64,000 nucleotides of DNA from Anaeramoeba flamelloides (GCA_027625915.1 JANTQA010000047.1:1922001-1986000); one strand, 5' to 3'. Shown: positions 1 through 12,620, counted from the stretch's first letter. Numbers and translations: made by a program. Notes: generated by a model from the sequence alone, not told the origin.

Positions 1-230
1 ACCGAACACGTTGTTTGTGATACTCAAGTCAAAATCCGAAAAAATTGGAAAAAAATCGTTATGAAAAGATTCTCGAATTCACTTTTCTTCTTTTTCATTT
101 TTCTTAAATCTTGAAAGGAATTTTGTATTTCGTAAATTGAACTTGTATTTCGATTTGTTTATTGGGTTCTAATTTGTGGGATAAACATTTGGAGATTTTG
201 GTTCAACTAATAATCTTTAACTTGTGTATA

Positions 231-392
231 CTGGTATTTGAATTCTAAATGGGAAAGAATTTTCACTTCCTTTTCCATATTTTTTTTTTATAAATATAGT
301 TCTTAAAGAAAGAGGTTCTTATCTATGTTCTCTTAAAAAAGAGAAATTAAAAATGAAGTGAAAAAAAATCCCATTTATTATTCAAATACCAG
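231..392. mobile_element. 162-bp foldback MITE with TA flanks
   Basis: The left end CTGGTATTTGAATTCTAAAT is mirrored by the right end, which closes in CAAATACCAG. The arms run about 40 bp and the element sits between TA dinucleotides (229-230 and 393-394). A diverged relative lies at about 30612-30773. The TA flanks suggest a Tc1/mariner-type non-autonomous element; no coding capacity. Confidence 0.65.
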
Positions 393-1139
393 TATTTCCG
401 AATTCAAAAACAATTGGCTGTGTACATTCAATCACAATTAAGGAGGGGTGTTTCAAAGGTGTTCTTCTAATAATTTCCAAACAATACCCTTTCATGATTT
501 GGTTAAGGGTTTTACTATCTTTTATCCAACAAATTACAATAAATTTGTTATCCAAAAAAATGTTATTTATGTGTTTTTTCATTTTTGGTTCAATTTGTAA
601 ATACCCACGAAAAACATAGTAGCTATGAGAGAGCAATAATGAAGAGTGGTATTGAATTAATTGTAAAATAATTTACAGTGAGTCAAACTACCAGTGCTCA
701 GAGACTAAAATCTGCTTCACAAATAAAAGCCATGCTTTTTTTTTTCTTCTTTTTCGGATACAACATCTTGTTAAGTATCCAATAGTTTATTTAAAGTTAA
801 ATATATTTTTAAGTTAAACTCCTTGATATTTCAAGAAATTTTTAAATTCAGTGATCAAAATAATGTGTGCACAAAGACTATAATCATGTTTCAAAATTTT
901 ATCCATGTTTTTTTTTCTTCTTGCCACAAGGCAACATCCAATCTACTACCAAATATATACATAAGTTCAAATCAATTTTGAAAGTAAAGGTCTGGTTATT
1001 TTCAGTAAAATTTAAATTATTCCTACAAATAGTTGAAAATTTTCCATAATATTCTGAATTTTTTTGAAATTTTTATTTTTTTGATGATACAAAATTTTCA
1101 TAAAAATTTACTCTATTTTTTGGGATAAATTTTGTAATT

Positions 1140-1590
1140 TGATCTTTCATTTTTCTAATTTATTATAAATAATAGAACTTTAAGAAGACCAATACCACAT
1201 TTATTTATGGTTTATTATCAGTTTCTTTGATTGGTTAATGTAAGGTATTCTATAACAAAAAAACACGTTTTTTATTTTGAAACAAGCATAAATTTTTTTG
1301 CACGCTTTATTTTGACTATAGTATTAAAAGAATTTGTACAAAAATTTTTTCATAATTTTTCCAAATTTTTGTTTTTTTTTTCAAGAATAAACACTTTCTT
1401 AAATACTAACATCTATTTTTTGAGGAATATTTGAAATTTGATCCTTTCATTTTAAAAATATCTTTTTTAATAGTAGAACTTTAAAAACCAAATGGGTTAC
1501 TTATTGTTGACTGCCAGTTTCTTTGATCATTTAATCTGGAGGTTTGAAAGAAAAAAGAAGCATGGGTTTTATTTGGAAACACCGGTTTTA
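1140..1590. repeat. diverged tandem duplication, period about 300 bp
   Basis: Two blocks share the order 'TTTGATC(C)TTTCATTTT ... TAGAACTTTAA ... CAGTTTCTTTGAT ... GAAAC'. A further relative is seen near 14640-14770. Origin unknown; probably an old transposable element fragment. Confidence 0.4.
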
Positions 1591-3523
1591 TGAGTTCTAT
1601 ATGGATTATTTCAACAAAAGTATTCTATTGAGTCATTAACTACTTTGATACTAATAACTAGCTTTAATAAAAAGTGAATAGTTTTTATATCTTCTTTGGT
1701 ATTTTTATAAGGGATTGGTTAGTGAGATTTTCCTATAGATCATAAAAATCCAATCCAAAAAAAAAACTCAAATAAACACCATACTATTTAGCAAAAAGAA
1801 TAATTTTAATCTAGGGATAAAAAATCATATTCACCTTAACCCATCTATAAAAGGAAGGTTTTTGGGTTGTGTGTTCGTAATTCCTTTAAACTTTAGTGGT
1901 GTAAATAACTGATGTTGACAACCTTTAACCCAGAACTAAAAATCAACTCAGGTTTTTTTTTCAAGTTTGAGTATTATCAGAGGTCAGACACATTTACATA
2001 CTTGGCTCGGATTTAAATTGACTTTAGAGGTTAGATCTTTGATTAATCGAAATGTCTCAATAATATTAAAATTTTTTGTTTCAAAAATTTTGTCATATTT
2101 TCAATTTTTCTGAGATTAAATGATTTTTTTTCTTAAATTCAAAAAATAAAAATTTAATCTTTTTTTAGTCAAAAAATTGCCTTTTAATCTTCCAAATTCT
2201 TCATAATTCTTTTTTAAAATTTATTTAAAGAACCCTATTTCTTGTTTATATGATGTTTTTCATCCGATTGATTTGTTTCTACTATTTCTAGAGTCAACCT
2301 ATCTTTTTTTTTTTTACATGAGTTAAATATTCATAAAGTGTTAAAGTGAAAAGCATGTCTGAGTTACATCACAGAACATCCTTAAATATCCCTTTTTAAT
2401 TTTTTTATTATTTTGCAATATTTCTTTTTGGAAAAAGATGGAAAATGCTTTGTCTATATAGAAAGGAAATTATATATTGAAATTAATTAGGGGTATGTGC
2501 TAAATTCAGAATTGGTAGTTTGGGGTAATTTATTTAAAATAGAATTATCACTTGTAAAATAATTTTTAAATTGGTTTGGAAATTATTTGAAGGGAAAATA
2601 TTCTAACGATATTAAGCTTAATTTCAAAAATAGGAAAAGATTTTTCATCAGAAAAATTTTTGTTTGATTTTTTTTTTTTTTTTAAAAGAATAATAATGTA
2701 TTTTAGTAAAGTGTTTCAAGATAATAACCAATATAGATTAATAAATAAAAATATAGTGTAGTCATTTTATTTTTTGAAAGACAAACGAAAAAAGAAAACA
2801 ATAATAATAAAAAAGTTTATCCCTAATTTTGAAATTTGGCTTATCTGAGTAGAGATTGATAATCTGAAAATAGTCGACGTTCTTGTACAAATGTTTACTT
2901 GTACAAAAATATAGTATCAATTTTTTTTTTCGGTGCAAAAACTAATAAAAAAAAAGTCTAAATAAAAGATTAGAAAATCAATATTTTTTTTAATAATCAA
3001 AAAAATTATTAAAAGTTTTATTTAAGTTTTTTATTTTTTGTGTTTTGAATATTAATATGATTTACAAATATTTGAAATAATTTTATATATTGATTTATTG
3101 GCAAATACATTAAAGAATGTACTGATAAAGATCAAAAACAAATATTAATAATAAAGAATAAAAAATAAGACAAAAAATAAATCTCGATAATTAATCTGAA
3201 AGTTTTTCTTTCTAATAAGTTGTTATTGGGAATTTAATTTTAATAATATTTGTCAAATGATGAAAACCAGATCTAATTTTGATATTTTCTTTTTTTCAAA
3301 AAAAAAAAAAAAAAAAAAAACAAGCGTTTACAATTCTTGTATTTATTTGGGATAACCATAAAATACCGAGATTCTATCCTATTTAGTATTATTACTATTA
3401 CAATTATAATCATCATAGCCATCAACATCAACGTCAACATCAGCATCAACATCAACATTAGCATCAACATAGTAATTATAATTGATCTTCATTTTCTTAT
3501 TCCAAATCTTCAGATATTAAATT

Positions 3524-6448
3524 TTAATGGTCTTTTTGAATTTTTTGATCACATTTTGGACAGTAATGGGGTTGCTCAACCCTATTATTATTAAAGAATT
3601 CCCCCGTAAGACCAATAATTTCGTTACATACTATATTTGAACATAAGCGCTTATAAAATATCGAATCTGGTTTTTTTTCCTTTGAAGATTTCTGGAGTTT
3701 ATTAATGGTCACATTTTTGCTCTTTTGTGATCTTTTTATTAATGATTGGGATATTGAAATACCTTTTATTATTTTATTAATTTTGATGTCTATATCATTG
3801 AATTCATTTAAAACGAATAAACGAAAGTTATTGAAAAGCGATTTTTTAAATTCCATTTTGTTTGATAAAAACTGATTTTTGAAAGATCTGGATTTGCCTT
3901 GAATAAATGGGCTCGCAATAAGATTTATACCAAAGTATGGACTGTTTTTTTTGGTAAATGTTAATCGCATTTTTGGTGTAACATCAAGCGAAAAGCAAAT
4001 ATTGTTTTCAACGTTGTGTTTTAAATAGCATTTTGAAATTCGTTTGCAGATAGCCGTTTGTTTGATGTTCATTTCATTATTTTCGTTATATCCTTTGAGA
4101 TCTTTTATTTTATGTGGGATTTTGGCCAGTAAAATAAATCCCATCCCATCACGTAGTAAATATAAATCGTTTTGTGATGATGTGTGATATTTATAAGGAT
4201 ATATTGCCATTGCCCTATACTGGTGTTTAAATTTACATTTGTCATTCATGATCGTATCCAATTCCAGATTTTTCAAATCTCTTGGTTTTGCGTTTATTTC
4301 ACAATATTCCATTCTTACCTCATCAGAAAAATAAGGTCGCAAATATGTTGTTAAGGGTGAATTGCAATGGAAAAGATTAGGAACCATTTGTTCTGCATAA
4401 ATTAAAAAATTTTCCTTAATATTATCGGCTGGGAATTTATAATTACTCCTTAAATGAATTGCAGTAGGAGTTAAATTAATTTTTTTTCCTATCCCTTTTT
4501 CATTTTCATTTTTTTCATTTTTATTTTTATTTTCATTTTTATTTTTATTTTCATTTACATTTACATTTACATTTTCCTTATTTGTAAATAATTCTAAATA
4601 TTGTTTTAATTCTGGTATGTATATAAAAATATGTGACATTAATTCTGTTAAATCTTCAAGATTGTTTTGAAAAATTCTAATATTTATTGAATTCTTATAA
4701 ATATTAGGAAAATATTTTTGAAAATGATCTGCAAGCCGATAGGAAATTTCCTTTTCTTTGCTATATTCGTTGTCATCATTATACCCGGGACTATTGTTGC
4801 CCTCTTTTTTGTTTTTCTTATTTTTCTGATTACCTCCCTGTGTGTTAACATCAGGTTTCGTTTTTTCAGATTGGTCACCATTGTTATTATCATAGTCGTC
4901 ACTGTTGTTAATTGAGATCAAGTAAAAATGAAGATTTTGTTTTTTTAATATCTTGATGGGATTCTGATTCTTGGTTTCCATTTGAAATTCTATTAAATTT
5001 TTATACTCTTCAAATAAGAAGAGGTGTTTAACTGATGTGTTGCCCCAGGACAATTTATTCACAAAATTAATAATATTGCAAAGATTAAAATTTTTTGCTT
5101 TGATTTCTCTTTCATACAAATTTTTAGGTTTTGAATACTTGAAAAATTTTGGTTTTTGGAAATCGATAATGTTAATAATTGTTTTTGTTTTCTGATTTTT
5201 TGATTTTGAGATTAAATAACCTATAAAGGCTATTTCTATTTCTAAATTTTGATTTTTTTCATAGGTTTGTTTTGGCATAAGTTCTGCGATTTTTTCAATC
5301 ACTGCAAACAGGTATTGATTGTACTTTGTTGTCCAATGATTTTTGTCTTTATTTTTGTGGTTTGGAACTACAAACACAATTTTATGTGAAGGAATAGCAT
5401 CATATTTATAAACTTCTTTTGAAGTAAAGAACGTTTCTTTATTGAAAACCTTAATGTTTTGTTCCTTCTCTTCCTTGTTATCGGAAGGCTTTGGTGTGTT
5501 AAAGAAAAGTACTTCAGGATTGAGAAGATCTTGGTTTGAATATGGAGTTGTTAAAAACTGTTGTGGAGACAATAAGTTTGAAATTTCAGAATCCAAAAAA
5601 TTAATGGTTGACGGGAAATTGTAATCTTGCTTAGGTGTGTTTCCAGTCTTTGTTTCTAATGGGTTTTGGTTTTTTTTTTCTCCTGCTTCGCTATCGCTCG
5701 TGCTCTCATTTTCTTTTTCTATTTCCATCTGCCTTCGCTTTTCTTGTTCTTTTTTTTCTTTTCGTTTTTTTTTTTCTTTTTCCTTTTCCTTTTCCTTTTC
5801 TTTTTCCTTTCTTTCTTTTTCCTTTTCTTTTTCTTTTTTCTTTTCTTTTTCTTTTTTCTTTTCTTTTTTGTTTTTGTTTTTTCTTTTCTTTTCCCTTCTC
5901 CTGTTCCTGTTCATTTTCCTTTTTTCTTTAATTTTTTCTTTTCTTTTTTCTTTTCTCTTTTCTTTTTCTTTTTTCTTTTCTTTTTGTGAGGATTCGTTTA
6001 AGTCCGAATCTATTTCAGAACTAGACTCATCCGAAGATCCAATAGAGTGCTTAGATGAAGACTTAGGCAGGTAAGAAGAGTATGATTCTGAATTGTATTC
6101 AGAAGACGAAGATCCACCAGAAAGTGAAGTTTCTTTTTCTTCTTCTGAAGTTTCTTCTTCTGAAGTTTCTTCTTCTGAAGTTTCTTCTTCTGAAGTTTCT
6201 TCTTCTGAAGTTTCTTCTTCTGAAGTTTCTTCTTCTGAAGTTTCTTCTTCTGAAGTTTCTTCTTCTGAAGTTTTTTCTTCTGAAGTTTTTTCTTCTGAAG
6301 TTTCTTCTTCTGAAGTTTCTTCTTCTGAAATTTCTTCTTCTTCTTCTTTTTCTGTTCCCTTATTGTTTGTCAAATTAGAATCCATTTCAGATTTAGGACT
6401 TGAAGAAGAACTAGGTTGTGAATCTTGCTTACTGTTTTTGCTCGACAT
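3524..6448 (-). CDS. 974-aa low-complexity protein with possible vWA-like domain and C-terminal Cys4 motif
   Basis: Single open frame beginning at an ATG (6446-6448). In order: a Ser-rich start; about a dozen SEEET pentapeptide repeats (roughly residues 38-105); a Ser-rich acidic stretch; a Lys/Glu/Arg-rich stretch (about 155-245); then a globular part from about 350. That part begins HKIVFVVPNHK (about 355), followed by IEIAFIGYL and a SVKHLFLFEE strand (about 471). The strand order recalls vWA domains of the VwkA/alpha-kinase kind, but the metal-site DxSxS signature is absent, so it would be non-metal-binding or not a vWA at all. Asn-rich insertions interrupt the domain. Near the C-terminus a CxxxxC ... 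CPKC pattern (about 936-965) could bind zinc. Function unknown. The gene is real by length and sustained globular sequence; the domain call is tentative. Confidence 0.75.
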   Translation of the reverse strand: MSSKNSKQDSQPSSSSSPKSEMDSNLTNNKGTEKEEEEEISEEETSEEETSEEKTSEEKTSEEETSEEETSEEETSEEETSEEETSEEETSEEETSEEETSEEEKETSLSGGSSSSEYNSESYSSYLPKSSSKHSIGSSDESSSEIDSDLNESSQKEKKKEKEKRKEKRKEKIKEKRKMNRNRRREKKRKNKNKKEKKKEKEKKKEKEKEKERKEKEKEKEKEKEKKKRKEKKEQEKRRQMEIEKENESTSDSEAGEKKNQNPLETKTGNTPKQDYNFPSTINFLDSEISNLLSPQQFLTTPYSNQDLLNPEVLFFNTPKPSDNKEEKEQNIKVFNKETFFTSKEVYKYDAIPSHKIVFVVPNHKNKDKNHWTTKYNQYLFAVIEKIAELMPKQTYEKNQNLEIEIAFIGYLISKSKNQKTKTIINIIDFQKPKFFKYSKPKNLYEREIKAKNFNLCNIINFVNKLSWGNTSVKHLFLFEEYKNLIEFQMETKNQNPIKILKKQNLHFYLISINNSDDYDNNNGDQSEKTKPDVNTQGGNQKNKKNKKEGNNSPGYNDDNEYSKEKEISYRLADHFQKYFPNIYKNSINIRIFQNNLEDLTELMSHIFIYIPELKQYLELFTNKENVNVNVNENKNKNENKNKNEKNENEKGIGKKINLTPTAIHLRSNYKFPADNIKENFLIYAEQMVPNLFHCNSPLTTYLRPYFSDEVRMEYCEINAKPRDLKNLELDTIMNDKCKFKHQYRAMAIYPYKYHTSSQNDLYLLRDGMGFILLAKIPHKIKDLKGYNENNEMNIKQTAICKRISKCYLKHNVENNICFSLDVTPKMRLTFTKKNSPYFGINLIASPFIQGKSRSFKNQFLSNKMEFKKSLFNNFRLFVLNEFNDIDIKINKIIKGISISQSLIKRSQKSKNVTINKLQKSSKEKKPDSIFYKRLCSNIVCNEIIGLTGEFFNNNRVEQPHYCPKCDQKIQKDH
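6129..6345. repeat. 15-bp tandem repeat coding for SEEET
   Basis: About 13 near-identical copies of a 15-bp unit (TTCTTCTGAAGTTTC on the + strand), encoding the acidic SEEET repeats of the minus-strand protein. Variation is limited to single T/C changes, which suggests recent slippage or expansion. Confidence 0.9.
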
Positions 6449-7237
6449 TTGATAAAAACAAAAAAAAGATTTGAGTGATAAAAAATAATTCGCTATGATT
6501 TTTGGGACAAAAAATAATTAGAGACAAAAGGAACGAATGAAAGAATTTCGATAAAAAAAAAGATTAATTTGGAAACAAATGTCTATGAACGAATCTTGAA
6601 TCTGGTCTGTTTGAAAATTTGTTATTTTGTTTCGAATAATGTAATCTGGTTTTTTATGTAAAAATTTTGAGGAAAAGTCTAAGAAGAAGCAAAAAAAGAA
6701 TTTTTTTTTTTTTATCTTAAAGGAAATAAAATCAAATGGTGTCTAGAGTGTAATTTATACTTTTTTAATAAAAAAAGTACAGATTATTCACGACGAAAAT
6801 TTTCTCTACAATTTGAGTTTATCACTCAATTTATTGTTTCAAATCCAATTCCGGTTAAAATTATATTGTCGTAAATATAACTCGTCTTTCACAACTAATT
6901 GTTATTTAAAATGCTTTTTATGTTTGCTAATTGTATTTCAAATTCCAATGGATATGAAAATTATTCTCGTGAAAAAAATTTAGGTTACTGATAAATTGCA
7001 ATTTATATTTGGAAATTTTTACTTGATTTTCAATTTTTGAAATTATTCTTATCAAGCTTTGAATAAAGCATTTTATGTAGTCAAGTGTTAATAAACTCTC
7101 TAAAATCAGTTGTTCTTCAAAATTTTCGTTCTCCATGACTGGTTGATAAGTAACAGTTCAAAGATTTATCAAAATGGAAATTGAACGAAAAATTTTTTGA
7201 AAATAATTGGAATTTATCAGTATTAAAAAAAATTGGG

Positions 7238-8028
7238 TCAAGGAAAAATCTGTTTTCGTTTTTTAAATGGTCAATATAAACAAAATGATTTTTGATCAAG
7301 ATGTCATTTTATGAATAAATCTTACATTCAAGAAAAAACAAAGTCATTACCAATTAAAATTTTGAAAAAAAATATTATTTCGTTACATTTCGACCCTTTG
7401 GAATTGCTTTTGAAGGCTTAAAGAACAAAAATTGAATTATAATTGTATTCTTTACTTAAATATAAGATTTCTATTGATGGAGAAATATCCAAATCTATTA
7501 ATTTAATAAGATATTTATCATAGTTAGATATCATGAATTTATCAAGGTTAATCTATATAATGTTTATACACCGAATTGAATCAAATAATCCGCTAAAAAA
7601 GATATTTCTTCAAAAGAGGTTGATTGTCACTAATTTTTTACAATGAAAACTACAAAATAACGAAATATAAAGATTTTTGTAACCATTTAAATTCTAAAAA
7701 TCCCCATGAACAAATCTTAATTTAAAAGAATTATTTATTTGTGGGTATCCCAAACAATCAATAACTTGATCTTGGAATGAAATCCAATAAAAAAAAATTA
7801 TATTTTTGGTAAAGTTTGTAATTAAAATTCATTTTTGCCTCTTTTAGTATTCCATAGCAATTGAAAAGGGTCCAAATACAACCAAATTTATATTTTTTCT
7901 GAAAATTTTAATTGGTAATGACTTTTTTTTTTCTTGAATATAAGATTTATAAATAAAATGGTACCTTGATCAAAAATCATTTTATTTATATTTACCATTT
8001 TGAAAAAGAAAACAAATTTTTGATTGAC
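7238..8028. mobile_element. foldback element with ~200-bp arms
   Basis: The segment about 7245-7460 is repeated in inverted orientation at about 7800-8020. The outer ~100 bp of each arm match closely: on the left arm CTTACATTCAAGAAAAAACA then CATTACCAATTAAAATTTT, on the right arm their reverse complement. No open frame lies between the arms. Looks like a non-autonomous DNA transposon; target duplication not clear. Confidence 0.65.
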
Positions 8029-8551
8029 ACATTTTTTTTTTCAATTTGACACTTTTTTTTCTTAATGGCGAAAGTTAATTGTAAAAAAAAAGTGAAATTG
8101 AATTTATTAAAAAAAAATTCTAGTGTGAATTTGAATAATAAAAACTCTATTTCTTGAAATCACCATTTGAGAAAAAATGCAAAAACGGGAAGAAAGGTGA
8201 AAAAATGTTTTTTAATAAAAATCCTTAATAGAACCTAAAAATTCAAAGAAAGATAAATTTAATAAAAGAAAAAAAAAGGTCTAAAATAAAATGGGGGATT
8301 TTTAAAAATAATTTTTTTTTGATATGATCTATTGGTATTGTTCTTTAATTTGATTTGTAAATTATTAAAAATTTGTTCAAAAAATTAGCTATTTTTGAGA
8401 ATCCCTAAAATTACTCTAATAATTTGATAAATTAAGGGTTTTTAAATTGTTTTTGTTTTAGATTTAAAATAATATTATGGATTATTCTTTGTAGGTATTT
8501 TTTTTTTCTTTTATTTATTGATTTTATTTTTCTTTTTTAGTAATGTTTTTA

Positions 8552-8747
8552 CAGCCAGTTTCACATTTAAGGCACGAACTTTCAACAATATTTAAGGTAT
8601 ATAAAAATACCAAATTTAGGTACAAAATATGGAATTTTTCTTTTACGCAAATTATTTTCCTAGAATCTGAATTTTGTCCCTTAATTTGGGATTTTTATTC
8701 TGACTTGATTTTCGTTGAATTTTATGCATTAAAAGTGGAACTGGGTG
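8552..8747. mobile_element. diverged copy of the CAGTCAGTT near-palindromic MITE
   Basis: Begins CAGCCAGTTTCACATTTAAG after TA (8550-8551) and ends AAAAGTGGAACTGGGTG before TA (8748-8749). It is one of the older copies, with many differences between the two arms. Confidence 0.8.
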
Positions 8748-10094
8748 TAATAAAAAAGACAGTTCACTTTTTCTATTGTTTCCTTTTTTCCCGACTATAG
8801 TGTGTTTTTTTTTTTGGGTAAAAAGTTGAAAAATTAAGGGAATTTTATTTCTTTGTGTTCTGGAAATGATTCAACTTTTTTCACAAGAAAAAATACATAC
8901 TTGGTCAATCTATATTATAAATTAAAAATCATATTTCCCTTTTTAGGAAGAATTATAAATTTAAATAATTTTTAGCTTGGCAATAAACAGTTTGTAAAAA
9001 TATACTATTAACTACCCAAATTTCTTTCTAAAAAACAATCAAATATCAAAAAAATAAAAAAAAAAATCAAAATGTAAAATTAATTATAAATTTTTTGGTT
9101 TAAATATTATATTTTAGTGTATAAAAGAATTTTATCAAATCATGGACAATTAATTTTTGAAAAAAACATTTTTTTATAATTTTTTAATTTAATCTAAAGA
9201 TGTTGGGTTACTTTCTATTAACATAAATAAAAAGGTTTTATCGCAACAAAAAATTGTAGATCGTTTTAATAAACAAATAACTAAAAGGTTGGAAAATTTA
9301 TTTTTTTATCTTTAATTAAGAGATAATAAAAAAATCTTATTCATATATGATATTTTCAGAAACATTTGTTATTAGATAAACTTCTTTCTCAACTTAAAAC
9401 AAAAAGTTTGAAAAAAATCTCAAAAAGAAATCTGAAGATACTCAAAATGAAAAATTTATGAAGTTGGGAATTTTTTGGTGTGTGATAAACGAGATCAAAA
9501 AAACGAAATAAAAAAAAAGCAGTGTGAAAAAGAACTCAAAAGACTCAAAGATTATGAATTTTGGGATTTTGATTATATATGGTTCAGTTGGCATTGTTGG
9601 GGAAAATTAGTCTGAAAGAAAGCTATAATATTACATTAGAATCCTTTTCTGATGAATATAACCCAATAATATTAAGATAATAAAAACTCAAACCTAAATT
9701 ATTTTATATCAATCAATTGTGTAAAATCGTCCCAATTCTCTGATTTGTAACTGATTTACTCTTTTCTATTTTTAATCTCTATTTTTGTTATTTATACTTC
9801 ATTTTTTATTCTTGCATTTTTTTATTTTTTAATTCTTCATTTTTTTTTTCTTTGTATTTCATCTTTGTCCAAACATTAATTTCGTAAATTAAATTAAGTT
9901 TATAATTCTTCTAATGATTATAATTATTTCTCTGTGGGGTTAGAACTGACTAATTTAGTCAGTTCATAATTATCTCATTAAAAGATTAATTGCTTTTATA
10001 TGTCATTTTGCTATCAACATTAAATTACAATCAATAAATCATACCAATAAGAACAGATCTTTTTTTCAAAATGAAAATTTAGAAATTCGGCAAG

Positions 10095-10640
10095 TATCAC
10101 CACTTTTCGTAGGGTGTCACTAAAAGCCTTAGAGTGTCATCGTGTTTCGTAAAGCTTATAGGTTTTCTCCCAGTTTTCAGTTTCAATTATAAAATCTATC
10201 AATTTTCCAAATAAACAGAAAACTCAAAATAACCTAACAGCTCTTTTCCAGAATTCAAAATAATAGAGCAAAATCAAAGGTTAACTTCAATTCATTTTAA
10301 TTCTGAAAAATCTGAATCTGGTTTTTTTAAATTTTAGAAATTAAAAAAAAAACTTAACTTCAGTTTTCTTAGGGTTTTATGTTTTATCTGTGAAGTGTTC
10401 TAGGTTTTTCTGAATTTTTCTATTGTATTTCAAAAGGTAAAAAAAAAACCTAGAACACTTCACAAATAAAATTAAAAATCTCAAAAAAACCCAGAACACC
10501 ACAAATAAATAGAAAACTCAAAAAAAGATAACGAAAACATATTAATTTACCACATAAATAGAAAACCCAAGATAACCTAACTGCTATTTTCCAAAATTCA
10601 AAATAATAACATAAAAATCAAAGATTTTGCCTCTTTCTTT
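10095..10640. repeat. dispersed repeat with 'AGTGTTCTAGG' inverted core
   Basis: Contains a local inverted repeat whose arms read GTGAAGTGTTCTAGG and CCTAGAACACTTCAC (about 10391-10465). Related sequence recurs at about 40005-40340 and 56140-56425, and fragments at about 27455-27495 and 28145-28215. Probably a decayed transposable element family. Confidence 0.55.
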
Positions 10641-10830
10641 TAAATTTTCTCAAAGATAACCAGGTTTTTTTTTTAATTGAAGAAACAAAAAGAAAATTTC
10701 TTGAATTTACTTTTCATTTCTAAAATTATTAAAAATTGAAAGGTAGTTTTCTTTAATTCTTGTTGTTGTTTCAATAATATATTGATTGTTTGTTCCTTAC
10801 AAATAAGTGGTGTTAATAACCCCTCCCATA

Positions 10831-10835
<5 letters not shown>

Positions 10836-10880
<45 letters not shown>
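10836..10880. repeat. (AT)n microsatellite
   Basis: An uninterrupted AT dinucleotide run of about 45 bp. Shorter runs occur near 16049-16071, 16389-16415, 37012-37024, 38614-38630 and 39162-39190. Confidence 0.95.
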
Positions 10881-10884
<4 letters not shown>

Positions 10885-11012
10885 TTTTTTAATCAAATAA
10901 AAAAAAAAATAATGTTAAATAAGAGTAATTAAATTAGACCCTTAAAAATATGAAAAAAAAAATCCAGATATTTTTTACTGAAAATTAATTTGCAAAAAAT
11001 GAATTCATTTAA

Positions 11013-12220
11013 GGGGCTAGTAACTCTTATTTATTTTTTTTACCAGGTGTATTAGGGTAATTATTTATATAAGGATGCAATTAAGACCAATAATAAACTT
11101 CGTTTGTCAACTTTAGAGAAATAAATAATCTTTTTTAAAAGATTTCAATATTCCAATGGAATTTTCAGTCAAAAGATCTGATCCTTTTTTGTTGAGTTTT
11201 TGGATCAAATTCGAAAAATAAAAATTTGCAAAAAAAATTATTTTTGAAGAAATATCACTTTTAGTAATTTTTGAGAGTCTTTATGAGCAAGTAACGTTGT
11301 GTCTTTAATATTATTTTAAAAATACATCAAAAATAAATCAAATATTGTATCCTTGAAGATCTAAAAAATTTGAACATTATTTTATTCACAAATATTTATT
11401 CAATTTCTTGAAAATTTAAAATACTTGTCAATATACTTTTTCAAATATATAGAGTATAAACAAGGAACTGTTGTATTAAAATCAGGTATTTGATAATATC
11501 TATTATTTTTATTATTATTAGAAATATGTATTTGAATTGTTTTATTTGTTGCAAAATGTAGGAATAATTGAGAAATAAATGTAAAACCTATTTGATAAAT
11601 TTAATCATTGGGTTGTTAATGACTTACTGAAATAATTAAGATTGGGTTTATCATTATTAATTAAAAATAATCAAATTAAAAAGTATTTCTTGAGATAATA
11701 AGTTGAATTTTCCAGGTTTTAAAAATGTATTTCAGGAGAATTTTTAATTCGATTCTTTGATTCATTTTCTCATATTTTTTCATTCAATCCCTAGAAAAAA
11801 TAGATTTGGTCTGTTCTTTGAATCAAAAAATTATATTTTTTCAAGTTTAAAATAATTATTGTATTTTGTTTTGAAATTAAGTAGATTTTTTAAACTTAGT
11901 TATTTTAGAACTTACTGGTTTCATTTTTAAAGTGTATTTTTGTACACTTCCTTTACAGGCAATAAGATTTCAATCTTCTTTCAAAGAAAATAATTTTTTT
12001 TAAATAATTCAGAAATATGTTAAATTTTGAACTTTTCAAAAATGAGAAAAATGGATCAAACTTTTAAAAACAATAATTCATCTCGGAAAATAGTATTAAA
12101 AGTAAGCCATATATTGTAGTTATCCGATTTTTACTTTATTTTTCAATTTCAAGATACGGTAAAATTTTTTTTAATTTGTTAGTAAATTTACTGGAAGATT
12201 TTTTTTAGTTTACTAGTCCC
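11013..12220. mobile_element. 1.2-kb TTAA-flanked non-autonomous element, copy 1
   Basis: Starts GGGGCTAGTAACTC directly after TTAA (11009-11012) and ends TTTACTAGTCCC directly before TTAA (12221-12224), so the tips are inverted repeats and TTAA is the likely target duplication, as in the piggyBac superfamily. It aligns along its whole length with 42464-43689 and, inverted, with about 57330-58828. No transposase frame remains. Confidence 0.75.
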
Positions 12221-12620
12221 TTAAAAAATTATTAGTTCATTTCTCTCAAGATGATAAAGGAATTTTTTTATCAAGGTAATTGAATTTTTGTGATAGCAGG
12301 TACTCTATTACCTTTGGGGAAAAAAAAAATTCAAATTCCAAACGGCCTATAAAAAATTTTCGATTTGCAACTCTAAAACCATAAAAATCTCTCTATTAAA
12401 GTCCAAAGCATCCAAATTGACTTAAAAAAACGATTTTTCATGATTTTTTTAAAAAGTTTATTGAGTCTTAAATTTTAAATAAAGGAGAAAGCGTTCCATA
12501 ATCAAAAAAAAATACAAAAAAATAATAATCAATGCAAGCTTTTTTAAAAAAAAACAAAAATTAATAAAAAACAGAAAAACCAAAGAGTTTGGAGATCCGA
12601 AACTCACTAAATATATAAAG

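Larger units (their letters stand above)
1..3523. other. gene-free AT-rich stretch
   Basis: I see no credible gene here. Short open frames are A/T-run artefacts with no recognisable domain. The stretch holds a TA-flanked foldback element (231-392), a diverged tandem duplication of about 300 bp (around 1140-1290 and 1438-1590), and an ATCAAC-type hexanucleotide microsatellite at about 3415-3475. Confidence 0.6.
6449..12620. other. 6.2-kb gene-free, repeat-filled stretch
   Basis: No gene is visible. Contents that can be named are a ~790-bp foldback element (about 7238-8028), a TA-flanked near-palindrome (8552-8747), a dispersed repeat with an internal inverted repeat (about 10095-10640), an (AT)n tract (10836-10880) and a TTAA-flanked 1.2-kb element (11013-12220). 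The remainder is A/T homopolymer-rich sequence. Confidence 0.6.

Noticed and set aside
3415-3475. ATCAAC-type repeats as a CRISPR-like or coding array
   Set aside because: It is a simple hexanucleotide microsatellite without spacers; frames through it on both strands are repeat artefacts.
5635-6452. Several overlapping + strand frames rich in Phe/Leu/Ser
   Set aside because: They are the complement of the Lys/Glu and SEEET low-complexity regions of the minus-strand 974-residue protein.
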